Shown: positions 19,583 through 27,979, counted from the first letter of the stretch. The stretch is 64,000 bases of DNA from Flavobacteriaceae bacterium MAR_2009_75 (GCA_002813285.1 PHTZ01000001.1:1487501-1551500); one strand, 5' to 3'. Translations and numbers: made by a program. The notes: generated by a model not told the origin, from the sequence alone.

Positions 19583-20665
19583 ATGACAGATTCTAAAAAA
19601 CCTATTCGGGTCTTGGTAGTCGGCTGTGGCAATATGGGCGCATCCCATGCAATAGCTTACCACAACTTGAAAGAATTCTCTATTTGTGGCTTGGTTTCGA
19701 CCGGTAAGAGCAAAGAAATATTGAATGAAAAACTAAACAACGAATACCCGTTGTTCAACAATTACGAAGAAGCATTGGCGATAACCGAACCCGATGCAGT
19801 TTGTATATCCACCTACCCTGACACGCACGAAGAGTTTGCTATTATGGCCTTAAATAAAGGTTGTAATGTCTTTATGGAAAAACCGCTGGCAGATACGGTT
19901 CAAGGCGCAGAACGCATTGCTAAAAAAGCAATTGAAACCGGTAAAAAGGTGGTTGTCGGTTATATATTAAGACACCACCCTTCGTGGCAAAAATTTGTAG
20001 AGCTAAGCCAAAATCTAGGTAAGCCGCTCGTAATGCGCATGAACTTAAATCAACAAAGTAAGGGGGAAATGTGGAATGTTCACCGAAACTTGATGAAGAG
20101 CTTGAGCCCCATTGTTGACTGTGGTGTACATTACATCGATGTCATGTGCCAAATGACAAAATCTAAACCTGTTCAAGTAAATGCGATCGGAGCAAGAATG
20201 ACAGAAGACATTCCCGAGTGGAACTATAATTACGGGCAATTGCAAATACGTTTTGAAGACGGGTCAGTAGGCTGGTATGAGGCCGGTTGGGGGCCCATGG
20301 TAAGTGAGACCGCATTCTTTATCAAAGATGTCTTTGGTCCTCAAGGCTCGGTATCCATAGTGGCTAAAAATGCATCTTCATCGGGAAAATCAGATTCGGT
20401 CGAGGCGCATACCAATACCGAAGCCATCTTATATCACCATGCCGCACTAGATGATAAAAATCGTTTTATTAAAGAAGATTCGACTATAAACCTAGAAGAT
20501 GAACCCGACCATCAGGAGCTCTGCACAAGAGAACAGCAGTATTTTCATAAGGCAATTTCTGAAAATATCGACTTAACGAACCATCTAGAAGATGCAGTTA
20601 ATAGCTTACGTATTGCGTTTGCTTGCGATCAATCGATTCGAACGCAAAAATCAGTGAATTTGTAG
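19583..20665 (+). CDS. Cytoplasmic Gfo/Idh/MocA-family oxidoreductase
   Basis: A 360-residue protein without a signal peptide. The Rossmann motif VLVVGCGNMGASHA is near residue 10, the catalytic-lysine motif NVFMEKPLADT at about 96, and a C-terminal dehydrogenase domain has DCGVHYIDVMCQM with the expected histidine. Being cytoplasmic and next to the transporter, it probably reduces the imported keto-sugar or oxidises a monosaccharide, complementing the exported enzyme at 12690. It is the last gene of the locus and is followed by a strong hairpin terminator at 20732. Confidence 0.9.
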   Translation: MTDSKKPIRVLVVGCGNMGASHAIAYHNLKEFSICGLVSTGKSKEILNEKLNNEYPLFNNYEEALAITEPDAVCISTYPDTHEEFAIMALNKGCNVFMEKPLADTVQGAERIAKKAIETGKKVVVGYILRHHPSWQKFVELSQNLGKPLVMRMNLNQQSKGEMWNVHRNLMKSLSPIVDCGVHYIDVMCQMTKSKPVQVNAIGARMTEDIPEWNYNYGQLQIRFEDGSVGWYEAGWGPMVSETAFFIKDVFGPQGSVSIVAKNASSSGKSDSVEAHTNTEAILYHHAALDDKNRFIKEDSTINLEDEPDHQELCTREQQYFHKAISENIDLTNHLEDAVNSLRIAFACDQSIRTQKSVNL

Positions 20666-20731
20666 GCAACCTCTGGAAGGCCTATTTCTTCTGCTAAAGA
20701 GTAAAAATATACAGTATAGACTTGCAACAAA

Positions 20732-20759
20732 AAAAGCCGACTCCTAAAAGTCGGCTTTT
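20732..20759. terminator. Bidirectional intrinsic terminator closing the sugar locus and the tRNA gene
   Basis: A perfect 11-bp stem (AAAAGCCGACT / AGTCGGCTTTT) with a CCTAAA loop. T-runs on both sides let it stop the oxidoreductase operon on the plus strand and tRNA-Leu on the minus strand. Confidence 0.88.
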
Positions 20760-20765
20760 CCTTTG

Positions 20766-20847
20766 TACAGGCGGAGAGACTCGAACTCTCACACCTTGCG
20801 GCACTAGATCCTAAGTCTAGCGTGTCTACCAATTCCACCACGCCTGC
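20766..20847 (-). tRNA. tRNA-Leu (anticodon TAG)
   Basis: Read on the minus strand, an 82-nt class II tRNA is complete. Its acceptor stem is GCAGGCG/CGCCTGT with a G-U first pair and discriminator A. The D-arm contains TGGTAGACAC. The anticodon loop CTTAGGA has TAG at 20813-20811, and there is a variable arm and a T-arm with GTTCGAGTC. The CCA end is not encoded. It decodes CUA and other CUN leucine codons. Confidence 0.96.
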
Positions 20848-20871
20848 ATTTCCCAAAATCAAATTGGGATG

Positions 20872-20879
20872 CAAATATA
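20872..20879 (-). promoter_or_regulatory. Promoter -7 box of tRNA-Leu
   Basis: TATATTTG on the minus strand is an exact match to the Bacteroidota TAnnTTTG element, 25 bp before the tRNA. The -33 position reads TTT instead of TTG, 20 bp upstream. A small leader hairpin (CCCAA/TTGGG) lies between this box and the tRNA. Confidence 0.6.
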
Positions 20880-20961
20880 AAGCAAATTTTGAAATCTCTA
20901 AATTTTAAAACTACTAAAACGATCTTTTTTGTAATTTTAAAAACTACCCTAATTTCGTACC

Positions 20962-22350
20962 ATGCAAAATGTACAGAAATACCTTGCCCAAAACAAGGAT
21001 CGATTTTTAGAAGAACTTATCGAATTACTTAAAATTCCGTCAATTAGTGCCGACTCTGCCTTCTCGCAAGATGTTATAGATACTTCGGAAGCAGTAAAGG
21101 CTGCTCTAGAAAAAGCAGGTTGTGATCTGGTCGAAATTTGTGAGACCGATGGCTACCCCATCGTTTATGGGGAAAAAATCATTAATCCTAATTTACCGAC
21201 CGTTCTGGTTTACGGGCATTATGATGTTCAACCGCCCGATCCGGTCGATTTATGGAACTCTCCCCCATTCGAACCTGTAATCAAAGAAACCCCCATACAC
21301 CCTGAGGGTGCCATTTTTGCCAGAGGGGCCTGTGATGACAAAGGGCAAATGTATATGCACGTGAAGGCCTTGGAGTTTATGGTGAAGACCGACCAACTGC
21401 CGTGCAACGTTAAATTCATGATCGAAGGCGAAGAAGAGGTCGGCAGCAATAATCTGGGGGTTTTCGTTGCGGCCAACAAAGAAAAATTGGCCAACGACGT
21501 GATCTTAATCTCAGATACGGGAATGATCGCCAACGATGCACCTTCGATTACTACCGGACTAAGGGGGCTAAGCTATGTAGAGGTTGAAGTAACCGGACCC
21601 AATAGAGATTTGCACTCGGGACTTTACGGAGGGGCCGTAGCCAACCCCATTAACATTTTGGCCAAGATGATCGCTTCCCTACACGATGAGAACAACCATA
21701 TCACCATTCCGGGGTTTTACGATAAGGTAGATGAACTTTCTGAGCAAGAGCGTGCCGAAATGGCCAAAGCTCCTTTCAGTCTAGAAAAATATAAAAATTC
21801 ATTACAAATAAATGCCGTACATGGTGAAGAGGGGTATTCGACCAACGAAAGAAACTCGATTCGCCCAACGTTAGATGTAAATGGTATTTGGGGCGGTTAC
21901 ATCGGTGAAGGAGCCAAAACGGTAATTGCCAGCAAGGCCTGCGCAAAAATATCTATGCGACTGGTTCCCCATCAAGATTGGCAAGAAATTACAGAACTCT
22001 TCAAGACCCATTTTGAAAAAATAGCCCCAGAGAGTGTAACTGTAAAAGTTAAGCCTCACCATGGAGGACAGGGATACGTAACCCCAATTGATAACACGGC
22101 GTATCAAGCAGCGGCCAAAGCCTATGAAACCACTTTCGGAAAAACTCCGGTACCGCAGCGAAGTGGTGGCAGCATCCCCATTGTTTCGCTGTTTGAAAAA
22201 GAGTTAAAAAGTAAAACCATTCTTATGGGGTTTGGGTTGGATAGTGACGCCATACACTCCCCTAACGAACATTTTGGGGTCTGCAACTATCTCAAAGGTA
22301 TTGAGACCATACCCTATTTCTATAAGTATTTTACGGAGATGAATTCCTGA
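20962..22350 (+). CDS. M20-family dipeptidase
   Basis: A 462-residue cytoplasmic zinc peptidase. Metal-binding blocks are visible: VLVYGHYDVQPPDP (His), FARGACDDKGQMYMH (bridging Asp) and MIEGEEEVGS (the Glu pair), plus the dimerisation insert with NRDLHSGLYGG. Length and motifs agree with the M20 dipeptidases (carnosinase/PepV-like) that cut dipeptides. The gene is monocistronic. A possible TTG-N18-TAATTTCG promoter ends at 20957, almost abutting the ATG, which would make the mRNA nearly leaderless. Confidence 0.92.
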   Translation: MQNVQKYLAQNKDRFLEELIELLKIPSISADSAFSQDVIDTSEAVKAALEKAGCDLVEICETDGYPIVYGEKIINPNLPTVLVYGHYDVQPPDPVDLWNSPPFEPVIKETPIHPEGAIFARGACDDKGQMYMHVKALEFMVKTDQLPCNVKFMIEGEEEVGSNNLGVFVAANKEKLANDVILISDTGMIANDAPSITTGLRGLSYVEVEVTGPNRDLHSGLYGGAVANPINILAKMIASLHDENNHITIPGFYDKVDELSEQERAEMAKAPFSLEKYKNSLQINAVHGEEGYSTNERNSIRPTLDVNGIWGGYIGEGAKTVIASKACAKISMRLVPHQDWQEITELFKTHFEKIAPESVTVKVKPHHGGQGYVTPIDNTAYQAAAKAYETTFGKTPVPQRSGGSIPIVSLFEKELKSKTILMGFGLDSDAIHSPNEHFGVCNYLKGIETIPYFYKYFTEMNS

Positions 22351-22470
22351 GTCAAGAGTTACTACTAAAAAAATATTACTAAAAGTTTACGAAGAGTTGT
22401 GGGCTGCGAAGCAACCTGTTCAATAGGTTTCTCTTACGGACAGATTGCTTTTCTGTGCTCTTAAAAACGT

Positions 22471-23049
22471 TTATGTCTTCTTTACAAACTTGGTAATAAT
22501 CACGATTTGCTGGCCGTCTACTTTACCCTCAATGTACTCGGCATTCTCGCGATCTAAGGAAATTCGTCGTACGGCCGTCCCCTGTTTGGCCACCATACTT
22601 GAGCCCTTTACCTTCAAGTCCTTTATGAGCACAACGTTATCTCCGTTTTCAAGAATTACTCCGTTAGCATCTCGGTGAATAATTTTTTCGCTATCTGAAA
22701 GTCCCTCACCGGTGGCTTTGGCCCAATTCAGCACCTCATCCTCCAAATACATCATATCCAACAAATCTTTTGGCCAGCCTTCATTTTTAAGTCGTGAAAG
22801 CATGCGCCACGCTACCACCTTTACCGCTTCATGTTCGCTCCACATACTATCGTTCAGACATCGCCAATGATTGGTATTCATCGTATCGGCATTTTCAATT
22901 TGGTTCTTGCAGGTCGCACAGACCAATATGCTGCCATCAAGTCCTCCAGTCGAGACTGGCGGTACTTCATATATTTCTAACGACAAATCACTCGCACATA
23001 ATTCACAAACCGAACCGCTTCTTTCTTTCAATTCATCTAAGAGACCCAT
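22471..23049 (-). CDS. PhnA-domain protein (YjdM-like zinc ribbon)
   Basis: The start is the ATG at 23049; a TTG one codon earlier is less likely. The 192-residue product has an N-terminal zinc-ribbon with CELC (about residue 15) and CATC (about 45). The C-terminal PhnA domain contains DANGVILENGDNVVLIKDLKVKG and ends in VIITKFVKK. Despite the family name, PhnA/YjdM proteins are not established phosphonate enzymes. No phn genes are nearby, so the role is unknown. Confidence 0.85.
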   Translation of the reverse strand: MGLLDELKERSGSVCELCASDLSLEIYEVPPVSTGGLDGSILVCATCKNQIENADTMNTNHWRCLNDSMWSEHEAVKVVAWRMLSRLKNEGWPKDLLDMMYLEDEVLNWAKATGEGLSDSEKIIHRDANGVILENGDNVVLIKDLKVKGSSMVAKQGTAVRRISLDRENAEYIEGKVDGQQIVIITKFVKKT

Positions 23050-23183
23050 CAACGTGTTTTTTTAAGTTGCGGCAAACTTAGGTTATTTTAACGCTATTCG
23101 ACATCATTTAGAAATGATAAGATCATTCTTTAATTAGTTTAATATCAGTAAAATTTTGTAAATTACTATGAAACCTAATTGAT

Positions 23184-23474
23184 ATGAGCGGGCATATTAT
23201 TGACATGGTAAATCGCATTAAGCAGAACAAGATTCCGAAAAGGAAGAAGTTTCAAGGCGACAATCGGAGCTTGCTCTCTTTAGAAAGCTCAACGGGTATA
23301 ACACATTATGATTTTCCTTCGGTAAGTACTCAGAAATTAGAAGAAATAAAGAGCAATATAAGACAAGAGGCGGTTATTCGAAGAAGAAATTCATATCTCT
23401 TACTTGGCTTCTGTATTTTAATTACCATCGTCTTAGGACTGATTTTCTTAGATTCTTATAAATATCACTTTTAG
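23184..23474 (+). CDS. Small single-pass membrane protein of unknown function
   Basis: A 96-residue protein that I do not recognise. It is polar and basic at the N-terminus (residues 1-68, many Lys/Arg) and has one hydrophobic segment near the end (about 70-90, LLLGFCILITIVLGLIFL), consistent with a C-terminal anchor and a cytoplasmic N-terminal part. It lies 80 bp before the BlaI/M56 pair but outside the tandem operator, so it probably has its own promoter. The coding call rests on length, start context and the sensible membrane segment. Confidence 0.6.
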   Translation: MSGHIIDMVNRIKQNKIPKRKKFQGDNRSLLSLESSTGITHYDFPSVSTQKLEEIKSNIRQEAVIRRRNSYLLLGFCILITIVLGLIFLDSYKYHF

Positions 23475-23492
23475 TTATTGGTCAAATTTTTA

Positions 23493-23543
23493 ACTCTACG
23501 CTTGTAGAATATAAAATTTTACTCTATGTTTGTAGAACATAAA
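23493..23543 (+). promoter_or_regulatory. Promoter with tandem BlaI-type operators for BlaI/M56 module 1
   Basis: Two near-identical 23-nt direct repeats start at 23493 and 23521. Each holds a dyad (CTACGCTTGTAG at 23496-23507; CTATGTTTGTAG at 23524-23535). The first contains TTG (23502-23504) and the second contains TATGTTTG (23525-23532), with exactly 20 nt between them, so both elements of a perfect Bacteroidota promoter lie inside repressor sites. This fits autorepression by the BlaI-type protein encoded next. Confidence 0.75.
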
Positions 23544-23554
23544 TATAGAGTGCC

Positions 23555-23920
23555 ATGCAATTGTCTAAAACGGAAGAAGAGTTAATGAATATATTGTGGA
23601 AGCAAAAAAAGGCTTTTATGAAAGACCTTTTAGAGGCTTACCCCGAGCCTAAACCTGCCACGACAACTATTGCCACCCTGCTCAAGCGGATGCAAGATAA
23701 AGGTTTCGTAGCCTACAATTTAGAAGGGCGCTCTAGAAAATATCACCCCTTAGTCAAGAAAAAGGACTACTTCTCGAAACATGTAAACGGACTTATTCGC
23801 AACTTTTTTAATGATAGTCCGGGTCAATTTGCTTCCTTCTTCACGGAAACCACCGATTTAAGCAAAGAAGAATTGGAAGATTTACGTAAACTGATAGACA
23901 ACGAAATCAAAAAGCGCTGA
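23555..23920 (+). CDS. BlaI/MecI/CopY-family transcriptional repressor, module 1
   Basis: A 121-residue winged-helix repressor: MQLSKTEEELMNILWKQKK opens the DNA-binding domain, and ATTTIATLLKRMQDKGFVAY is the recognition-helix and wing segment. The C-terminal helices (about 85-121) mediate dimerisation and carry the protease-sensitive region in this family. It is inactivated by signal from its partner M56 receptor, which starts 2 bp after its stop codon. The tandem operator just upstream supports autoregulation. Confidence 0.92.
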   Translation: MQLSKTEEELMNILWKQKKAFMKDLLEAYPEPKPATTTIATLLKRMQDKGFVAYNLEGRSRKYHPLVKKKDYFSKHVNGLIRNFFNDSPGQFASFFTETTDLSKEELEDLRKLIDNEIKKR

Positions 23921-23922
23921 TT

Positions 23923-26037
23923 ATGTTACTCTACCTTTTAAAATCGGCAGCGTGTTTGGCCGCATTTATGGCCCTCTACAAATTGCTTTTGGAGCGGGAA
24001 CCCATGCACCAAATAAAAAGGTTCTATTTATTGGCCGCAATAGTGCTATCGTTTGCCATACCGCAAATCATTTTCGTAGAATATGTAGAAATGCCGGCAA
24101 ACTCCGTTGGCAGCGATTACTTAGTAGAGGCCATGGAAATTGGCCCGACCATCGAACACGCCGAAGAAAAGCCGTGGGATTGGTGGCAATTAGTACTGCC
24201 CATTTATTTATTGGGGTTTGTCTTTTTTACGATTCGTTTTGTCGTCCATCTTAGTTCACTCGTAAAAAATATTAGGAACAACCCAAAAGTAAAAACAAGG
24301 TCTTGGGTCAATGTTTTGCTGGAAGACTTTACCCCACCCTATACCTTTCTTCATTACATCTTTTTGAACAAAAAGAGATTTGAGAACAAGGCAATACCCG
24401 AAGAGGTATTGCTTCATGAAGCGGCCCACGTAAATCAAAAACATAGTTTAGATGTACTGTTCATAGAGGTTCTTCAAATTATCTTTTGGTTCAACCCGTT
24501 AATTTTCATCCTCAAAAATTGGATCAAACTGAATCACGAATTTTTAGCGGACCAAGCTGTTCTAAAGCAAGGAACGCCAACACAAGAATATCAACACACC
24601 CTTTTAAAGTTTGCCTCATCAGCAACTCGTAATTATCAGTTAAACAGAGTTTATTCATCAATCGGTGCAGAGGGCATCCAAAGCATCAAAAAACGATTCA
24701 TCATCATGAAAAAAAGAAAATCGACCACTTCGGTGGTACTTAGAAGTTTCGCGGCCGCACCGTTACTGGCGGCGCTTGTAGTAGGTTTTAGCAAGCAAGT
24801 AACTGTAGTTCAACCCCCACCACCACCCTCCATAGAATTACAAACAGGAGCAACCTTAACAGAAATTCAAATTTTTAACGATTTGGCCTCTGCGTATAAC
24901 GCTATACCTCTTCGTGAACGTAAAATACCATTAAACGACTTACGTACACTTGAAATCATTTACAAAAATATGTCTGCAAGCCAAAAGGAGAAAGCGCAAC
25001 CCTTTCCGGAGTGTTACAAGGGAAACAATCAACAGCAACAAACCGTTGACCTTATTGAAATTTCCGTCAATAAAAAAGGAAAGTTGTTAGTAGGCGATCA
25101 GCTGCTGGAACTAGAAGACCTAAAGAGTCATTTAAACCAAATGAACACGGCCGACAGCTTTGAAGAAAGAGAGAAAAGCTTGAGGATAGTTATTACAGCG
25201 GACAAAAAAGCACCCAAAAAAGTACTGGAACAAATCGATGCGATTATTTCAAATTTTGGAGCTGCAACGGTGAATATCATGCAACATCGAGCCTATGCCC
25301 AGGAATCAGGTATAACTAAAAACGAGCTGAAGGAATACAATTCTTTGGCAAAGAAGTACAATAGGATGTTGAAAAAAAAGGGGAGGATACGCATTCTAAA
25401 AAGGGATGTGGACCGAATGGAATATCTCTTCAACAACATGTCCGAAGAACAGCGGGCAAATGCAGAGCCTTTTCCAAATTTCCCTGAACCGCCGGCACCA
25501 CCTACGCCCCCTTCGCCTCCAGAAGAAGCTATTGAGATTCAGCAAGAAGTAGAACTAGCAATAGAAGTCAATGAAAATGTGGTGGAAGAGATTCTTATAA
25601 AAGAGAATGCTTCAGACACCCAATATGCCAACTATCACATAGAAAAAATAATTGAAACACAGGATATTTACGATGAACTAAACCCGACAGTTCGCATTAC
25701 CAATACCGGAACTAAGGAGGAAATTCATGTTCAAACTTCTCCTATATATCTTGACCAAGGAGAAACCCAAAGGCCTCCTGTGAATTCGGCAACCCGTGAA
25801 GCTACACTAAAGCTGACACTTTTCGACCCACCTTATTTTGGACCAGAAACAAATCATGAGAATACAACAATCGTCTTTGAAAAAATGGTTCAGAACGGCT
25901 CCAAAATATGGTACAAAGGCGAAATTATAACAAAGAAGGAAGGCTTAAAGTTATTAAAGAAACATAAGTATGTAAAGTTGGTAGAACACGAAACGCCACA
26001 CGATGTCCCCTCTATGACCCTGGATGAATTGAAGTAA
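23923..26037 (+). CDS. BlaR1/MecR1-like M56 metallopeptidase with ExbD-like insert and repeated periplasmic motif
   Basis: A 704-residue membrane sensor-protease. The N-terminal membrane part has segments near 1-22, 35-52 and 90-110. The zinc site HEAAH is at 165-169 with the downstream HEFLAD at 205-210. A further membrane segment lies at about 275-290. The periplasmic part is not a penicillin-binding domain. It has a motif repeated at about 318-364 and 471-520 (shared ending NMSxxQxxxAxPFP), separated by a segment (about 375-458) resembling the periplasmic domain of ExbD/TolR, then a proline-rich linker near 521-535. It would sense an envelope signal and relieve BlaI repression. The signal is unknown. 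Confidence 0.88.
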   Translation: MLLYLLKSAACLAAFMALYKLLLEREPMHQIKRFYLLAAIVLSFAIPQIIFVEYVEMPANSVGSDYLVEAMEIGPTIEHAEEKPWDWWQLVLPIYLLGFVFFTIRFVVHLSSLVKNIRNNPKVKTRSWVNVLLEDFTPPYTFLHYIFLNKKRFENKAIPEEVLLHEAAHVNQKHSLDVLFIEVLQIIFWFNPLIFILKNWIKLNHEFLADQAVLKQGTPTQEYQHTLLKFASSATRNYQLNRVYSSIGAEGIQSIKKRFIIMKKRKSTTSVVLRSFAAAPLLAALVVGFSKQVTVVQPPPPPSIELQTGATLTEIQIFNDLASAYNAIPLRERKIPLNDLRTLEIIYKNMSASQKEKAQPFPECYKGNNQQQQTVDLIEISVNKKGKLLVGDQLLELEDLKSHLNQMNTADSFEEREKSLRIVITADKKAPKKVLEQIDAIISNFGAATVNIMQHRAYAQESGITKNELKEYNSLAKKYNRMLKKKGRIRILKRDVDRMEYLFNNMSEEQRANAEPFPNFPEPPAPPTPPSPPEEAIEIQQEVELAIEVNENVVEEILIKENASDTQYANYHIEKIIETQDIYDELNPTVRITNTGTKEEIHVQTSPIYLDQGETQRPPVNSATREATLKLTLFDPPYFGPETNHENTTIVFEKMVQNGSKIWYKGEIITKKEGLKLLKKHKYVKLVEHETPHDVPSMTLDELK

Positions 26038-26047
26038 TCGAAAAATT

Positions 26048-26072
26048 AGCCCTTTGTTTTAAGGGCTTTTTT
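26048..26072 (+). terminator. Intrinsic terminator after BlaI/M56 module 1
   Basis: Stem AGCCCTT/AAGGGCT with a TGTTTT loop followed by a run of T, 10 bp after the M56 stop codon. Confidence 0.8.
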
Positions 26073-26185
26073 GTAACAATTTGCCGAAAATTGCGTTCTA
26101 ACAGTATCATCAATCATCAAATATCTTCTTTAGTATTCCTCCCTTTTGTCAGGAAGGTACTTTAGGAGACACAAAACGAGCACTT

Positions 26186-27286
26186 ATGTTACAACGTTTC
26201 TTCATTCTCTGTTCAGGAGCAGATACCGATATTCTTAAAACCTGTTCCAAAGGCGAACAAAACAAATATGCGGGTATCGGCGCCACTGTTTTCTTTACTG
26301 CCGTAATGGCCTTTATTGCCTGTAGTTATGCCCTATATACGGTTTTTGACAATATGTACTCCGCCATTCTCTTCGGAATTATTTGGGGACTTTTGATCTT
26401 CAACTTAGACCGTTTTATAGTTTCCACCATTAAAAAAAGAAAAAGCTTCGGCAGTGAGCTGCTTCAGGCCACTCCCCGAATTATTTTGGCGGTCATTATT
26501 GCAATTGTAATTTCAAAACCTTTGGAAATGAAAATTTTCGAGAAGGAAATTAACCAAGTTTTACTTGAAGAGAAAAATATAATGACTTTGGCCAACAAAC
26601 AGCAGCTGGCGCAACAATATACACCCACTATTGAAAAACTCAATCAAGATATTGCCCAATTAAAAGCGGAAATAACCGCCAAAGAAGCCTCGACCGATGC
26701 ACTATACGATGTTTACATTTCAGAAGCGGAGGGTACTGCTGGTACCGGTTTGCTCGGCAAAGGCCCTGTCTATAGCGAAAAACGTGATAAACATGACGCT
26801 TCATTGGCTGAATTGAACGATTTAAAAGAATCTAATGCCCAAGAGATTGTGTCCATTGAGAATCAAATAACACAACTGAATGATGAGTATGCCGAAACCG
26901 TACAGAACACACAACCCATCATTGATGGTTTTGATGGACTAATGGCTCGTATTAATGCCTTGGAAAAACTACCTTGGTTACCTTCCTTTTTTATATTTCT
27001 GCTATTCATGGCCATAGAAACATCGCCCATAATAGCAAAGTTGCTAGCACCAAAGGGAGAGTATGACCTAAAGCTCGAAGATGAAGAAACCACCCTTCGA
27101 ACTTGGGTAACCCAAAAGGTTTTACAACGTGAAAGGATTCTAGCTACCGATACAGAACTTAATGAAAAAATCTATGGTGAAATTGCTGAGGAAGAAGCGG
27201 TATATACTTATAAGAAAGAAAAAGCCGAAGTACTTTTAAAACGACAAGCAGATGCTTTTCAAGAGACCCAGCTTAAAAGTCTATAA
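26186..27286 (+). CDS. DUF4407 membrane protein with coiled coil
   Basis: A 366-residue protein of the DUF4407 family. Four membrane segments are visible (about 32-52, 56-74, 92-112 and 258-276). Between the third and fourth lies a long polar, Lys/Glu/Gln-rich region (about 120-245) predicted as a coiled coil. The N-terminal block with DADILKTC-like spacing (ADTDILKTCSKGEQNKY) and the FNLDRFIVSTIKK motif are typical. Function is unknown. It converges on the Hpt gene with only 6 bp between stop codons. Confidence 0.85.
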   Translation: MLQRFFILCSGADTDILKTCSKGEQNKYAGIGATVFFTAVMAFIACSYALYTVFDNMYSAILFGIIWGLLIFNLDRFIVSTIKKRKSFGSELLQATPRIILAVIIAIVISKPLEMKIFEKEINQVLLEEKNIMTLANKQQLAQQYTPTIEKLNQDIAQLKAEITAKEASTDALYDVYISEAEGTAGTGLLGKGPVYSEKRDKHDASLAELNDLKESNAQEIVSIENQITQLNDEYAETVQNTQPIIDGFDGLMARINALEKLPWLPSFFIFLLFMAIETSPIIAKLLAPKGEYDLKLEDEETTLRTWVTQKVLQRERILATDTELNEKIYGEIAEEEAVYTYKKEKAEVLLKRQADAFQETQLKSL

Positions 27287-27303
27287 ACCGAACTAAGCGG
27301 TTT
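27285..27303. terminator. Hairpin spanning both stop codons of the convergent DUF4407 and Hpt genes
   Basis: AAACCG and CGGTTT (loop AACTAAG) pair over the 6-bp gap and include both stop codons. Short T-tracts follow on each side, so it may act as a compact two-way terminator. Confidence 0.45.
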
Positions 27304-27637
27304 CTAAAAATGTAGATACCGTCTTTAATATGGTCTTGAAATTCTCATCGTAACTAGAATCTCCGACCTCTAATTTTGCTTTGTGCTCTTCGGCAAATTC
27401 GAACGTTTTTTTCATGCCCAAAACACTGAACTTGTATTTAAGCTTATGTACGATTTCTGCCGCTGCGCGAGGTTCATCTATTTTTATGTGGTAGAGATAT
27501 CTCCCTAAATCCCAAGTGAACTCGGTACGCATAATAGCAACGAACTTCTTTCTAAATTCGAAATCTTGAGTACCTACCAAATCTACCACATAGTCTAAAT
27601 TTGGTATTTCTCGCAAATATTGTTCTTGTACATCCAT
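27293..27637 (-). CDS. Histidine phosphotransfer (Hpt) domain protein
   Basis: A 114-residue all-helical protein with the Hpt signature AAEIVHKLKYKFSVLGM; the His in HKLK (about residue 63) is the expected phospho-acceptor, and a Tyr replaces the usual Gly of HxxKG. Stand-alone Hpt proteins relay phosphate between a hybrid histidine kinase and a response regulator. No kinase or regulator lies nearby, so the partners are elsewhere. A TACCTTTG box at 27699-27692 may be its promoter. Confidence 0.8.
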   Translation of the reverse strand: MDVQEQYLREIPNLDYVVDLVGTQDFEFRKKFVAIMRTEFTWDLGRYLYHIKIDEPRAAAEIVHKLKYKFSVLGMKKTFEFAEEHKAKLEVGDSSYDENFKTILKTVSTFLETA

Positions 27638-27979
27638 AGCTAAAAGAGCCTATACTCAGATAAAATGTTGCAATACATCTTACAAACGATTCAAAGGTAA
27701 GAATTTTACTACTTAAAATTGAGTTTTGTTGTCAAATTAGTCATTATGGTAGGTGTTCTTAGGGGTTATTGTGGTTTGTTAACTGACCTATAAATAACGG
27801 ACATATCGCCCCTCTAGTATTCACCGACTATAACCCATATGTTTTTCGAATAGTAAGATACTAAGAAATTGATCTTTAAATTGAGATATTTTTGGGTTTG
27901 TTAAAGTAGGAACTCATCCCATCAGAAGGCCTAAATCAATTGGCGATAGTGCCTAATCCTTTAATAAACTTCACAGATT
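27638..27979. other. 342-bp gap without a gene
   Basis: AT-rich spacer between two minus-strand genes. Apart from a TAnnTTTG-type box (TACCTTTG, minus strand, 27699-27692) 55 bp before the Hpt start, I see no gene, strong hairpin or repeat. Confidence 0.5.

Noticed and set aside
20629-20874. Open frame on the minus strand covering tRNA-Leu
   Set aside because: It is a read-through of the tRNA sequence; the translated stretch with ELVDTLDLGSS is the well-known artefact of leucine tRNA genes.
23169-23183. Four-codon frame (ATG to TGA) just before the 96-residue membrane protein
   Set aside because: Too short to distinguish from chance and with no attenuator-like structure nearby.
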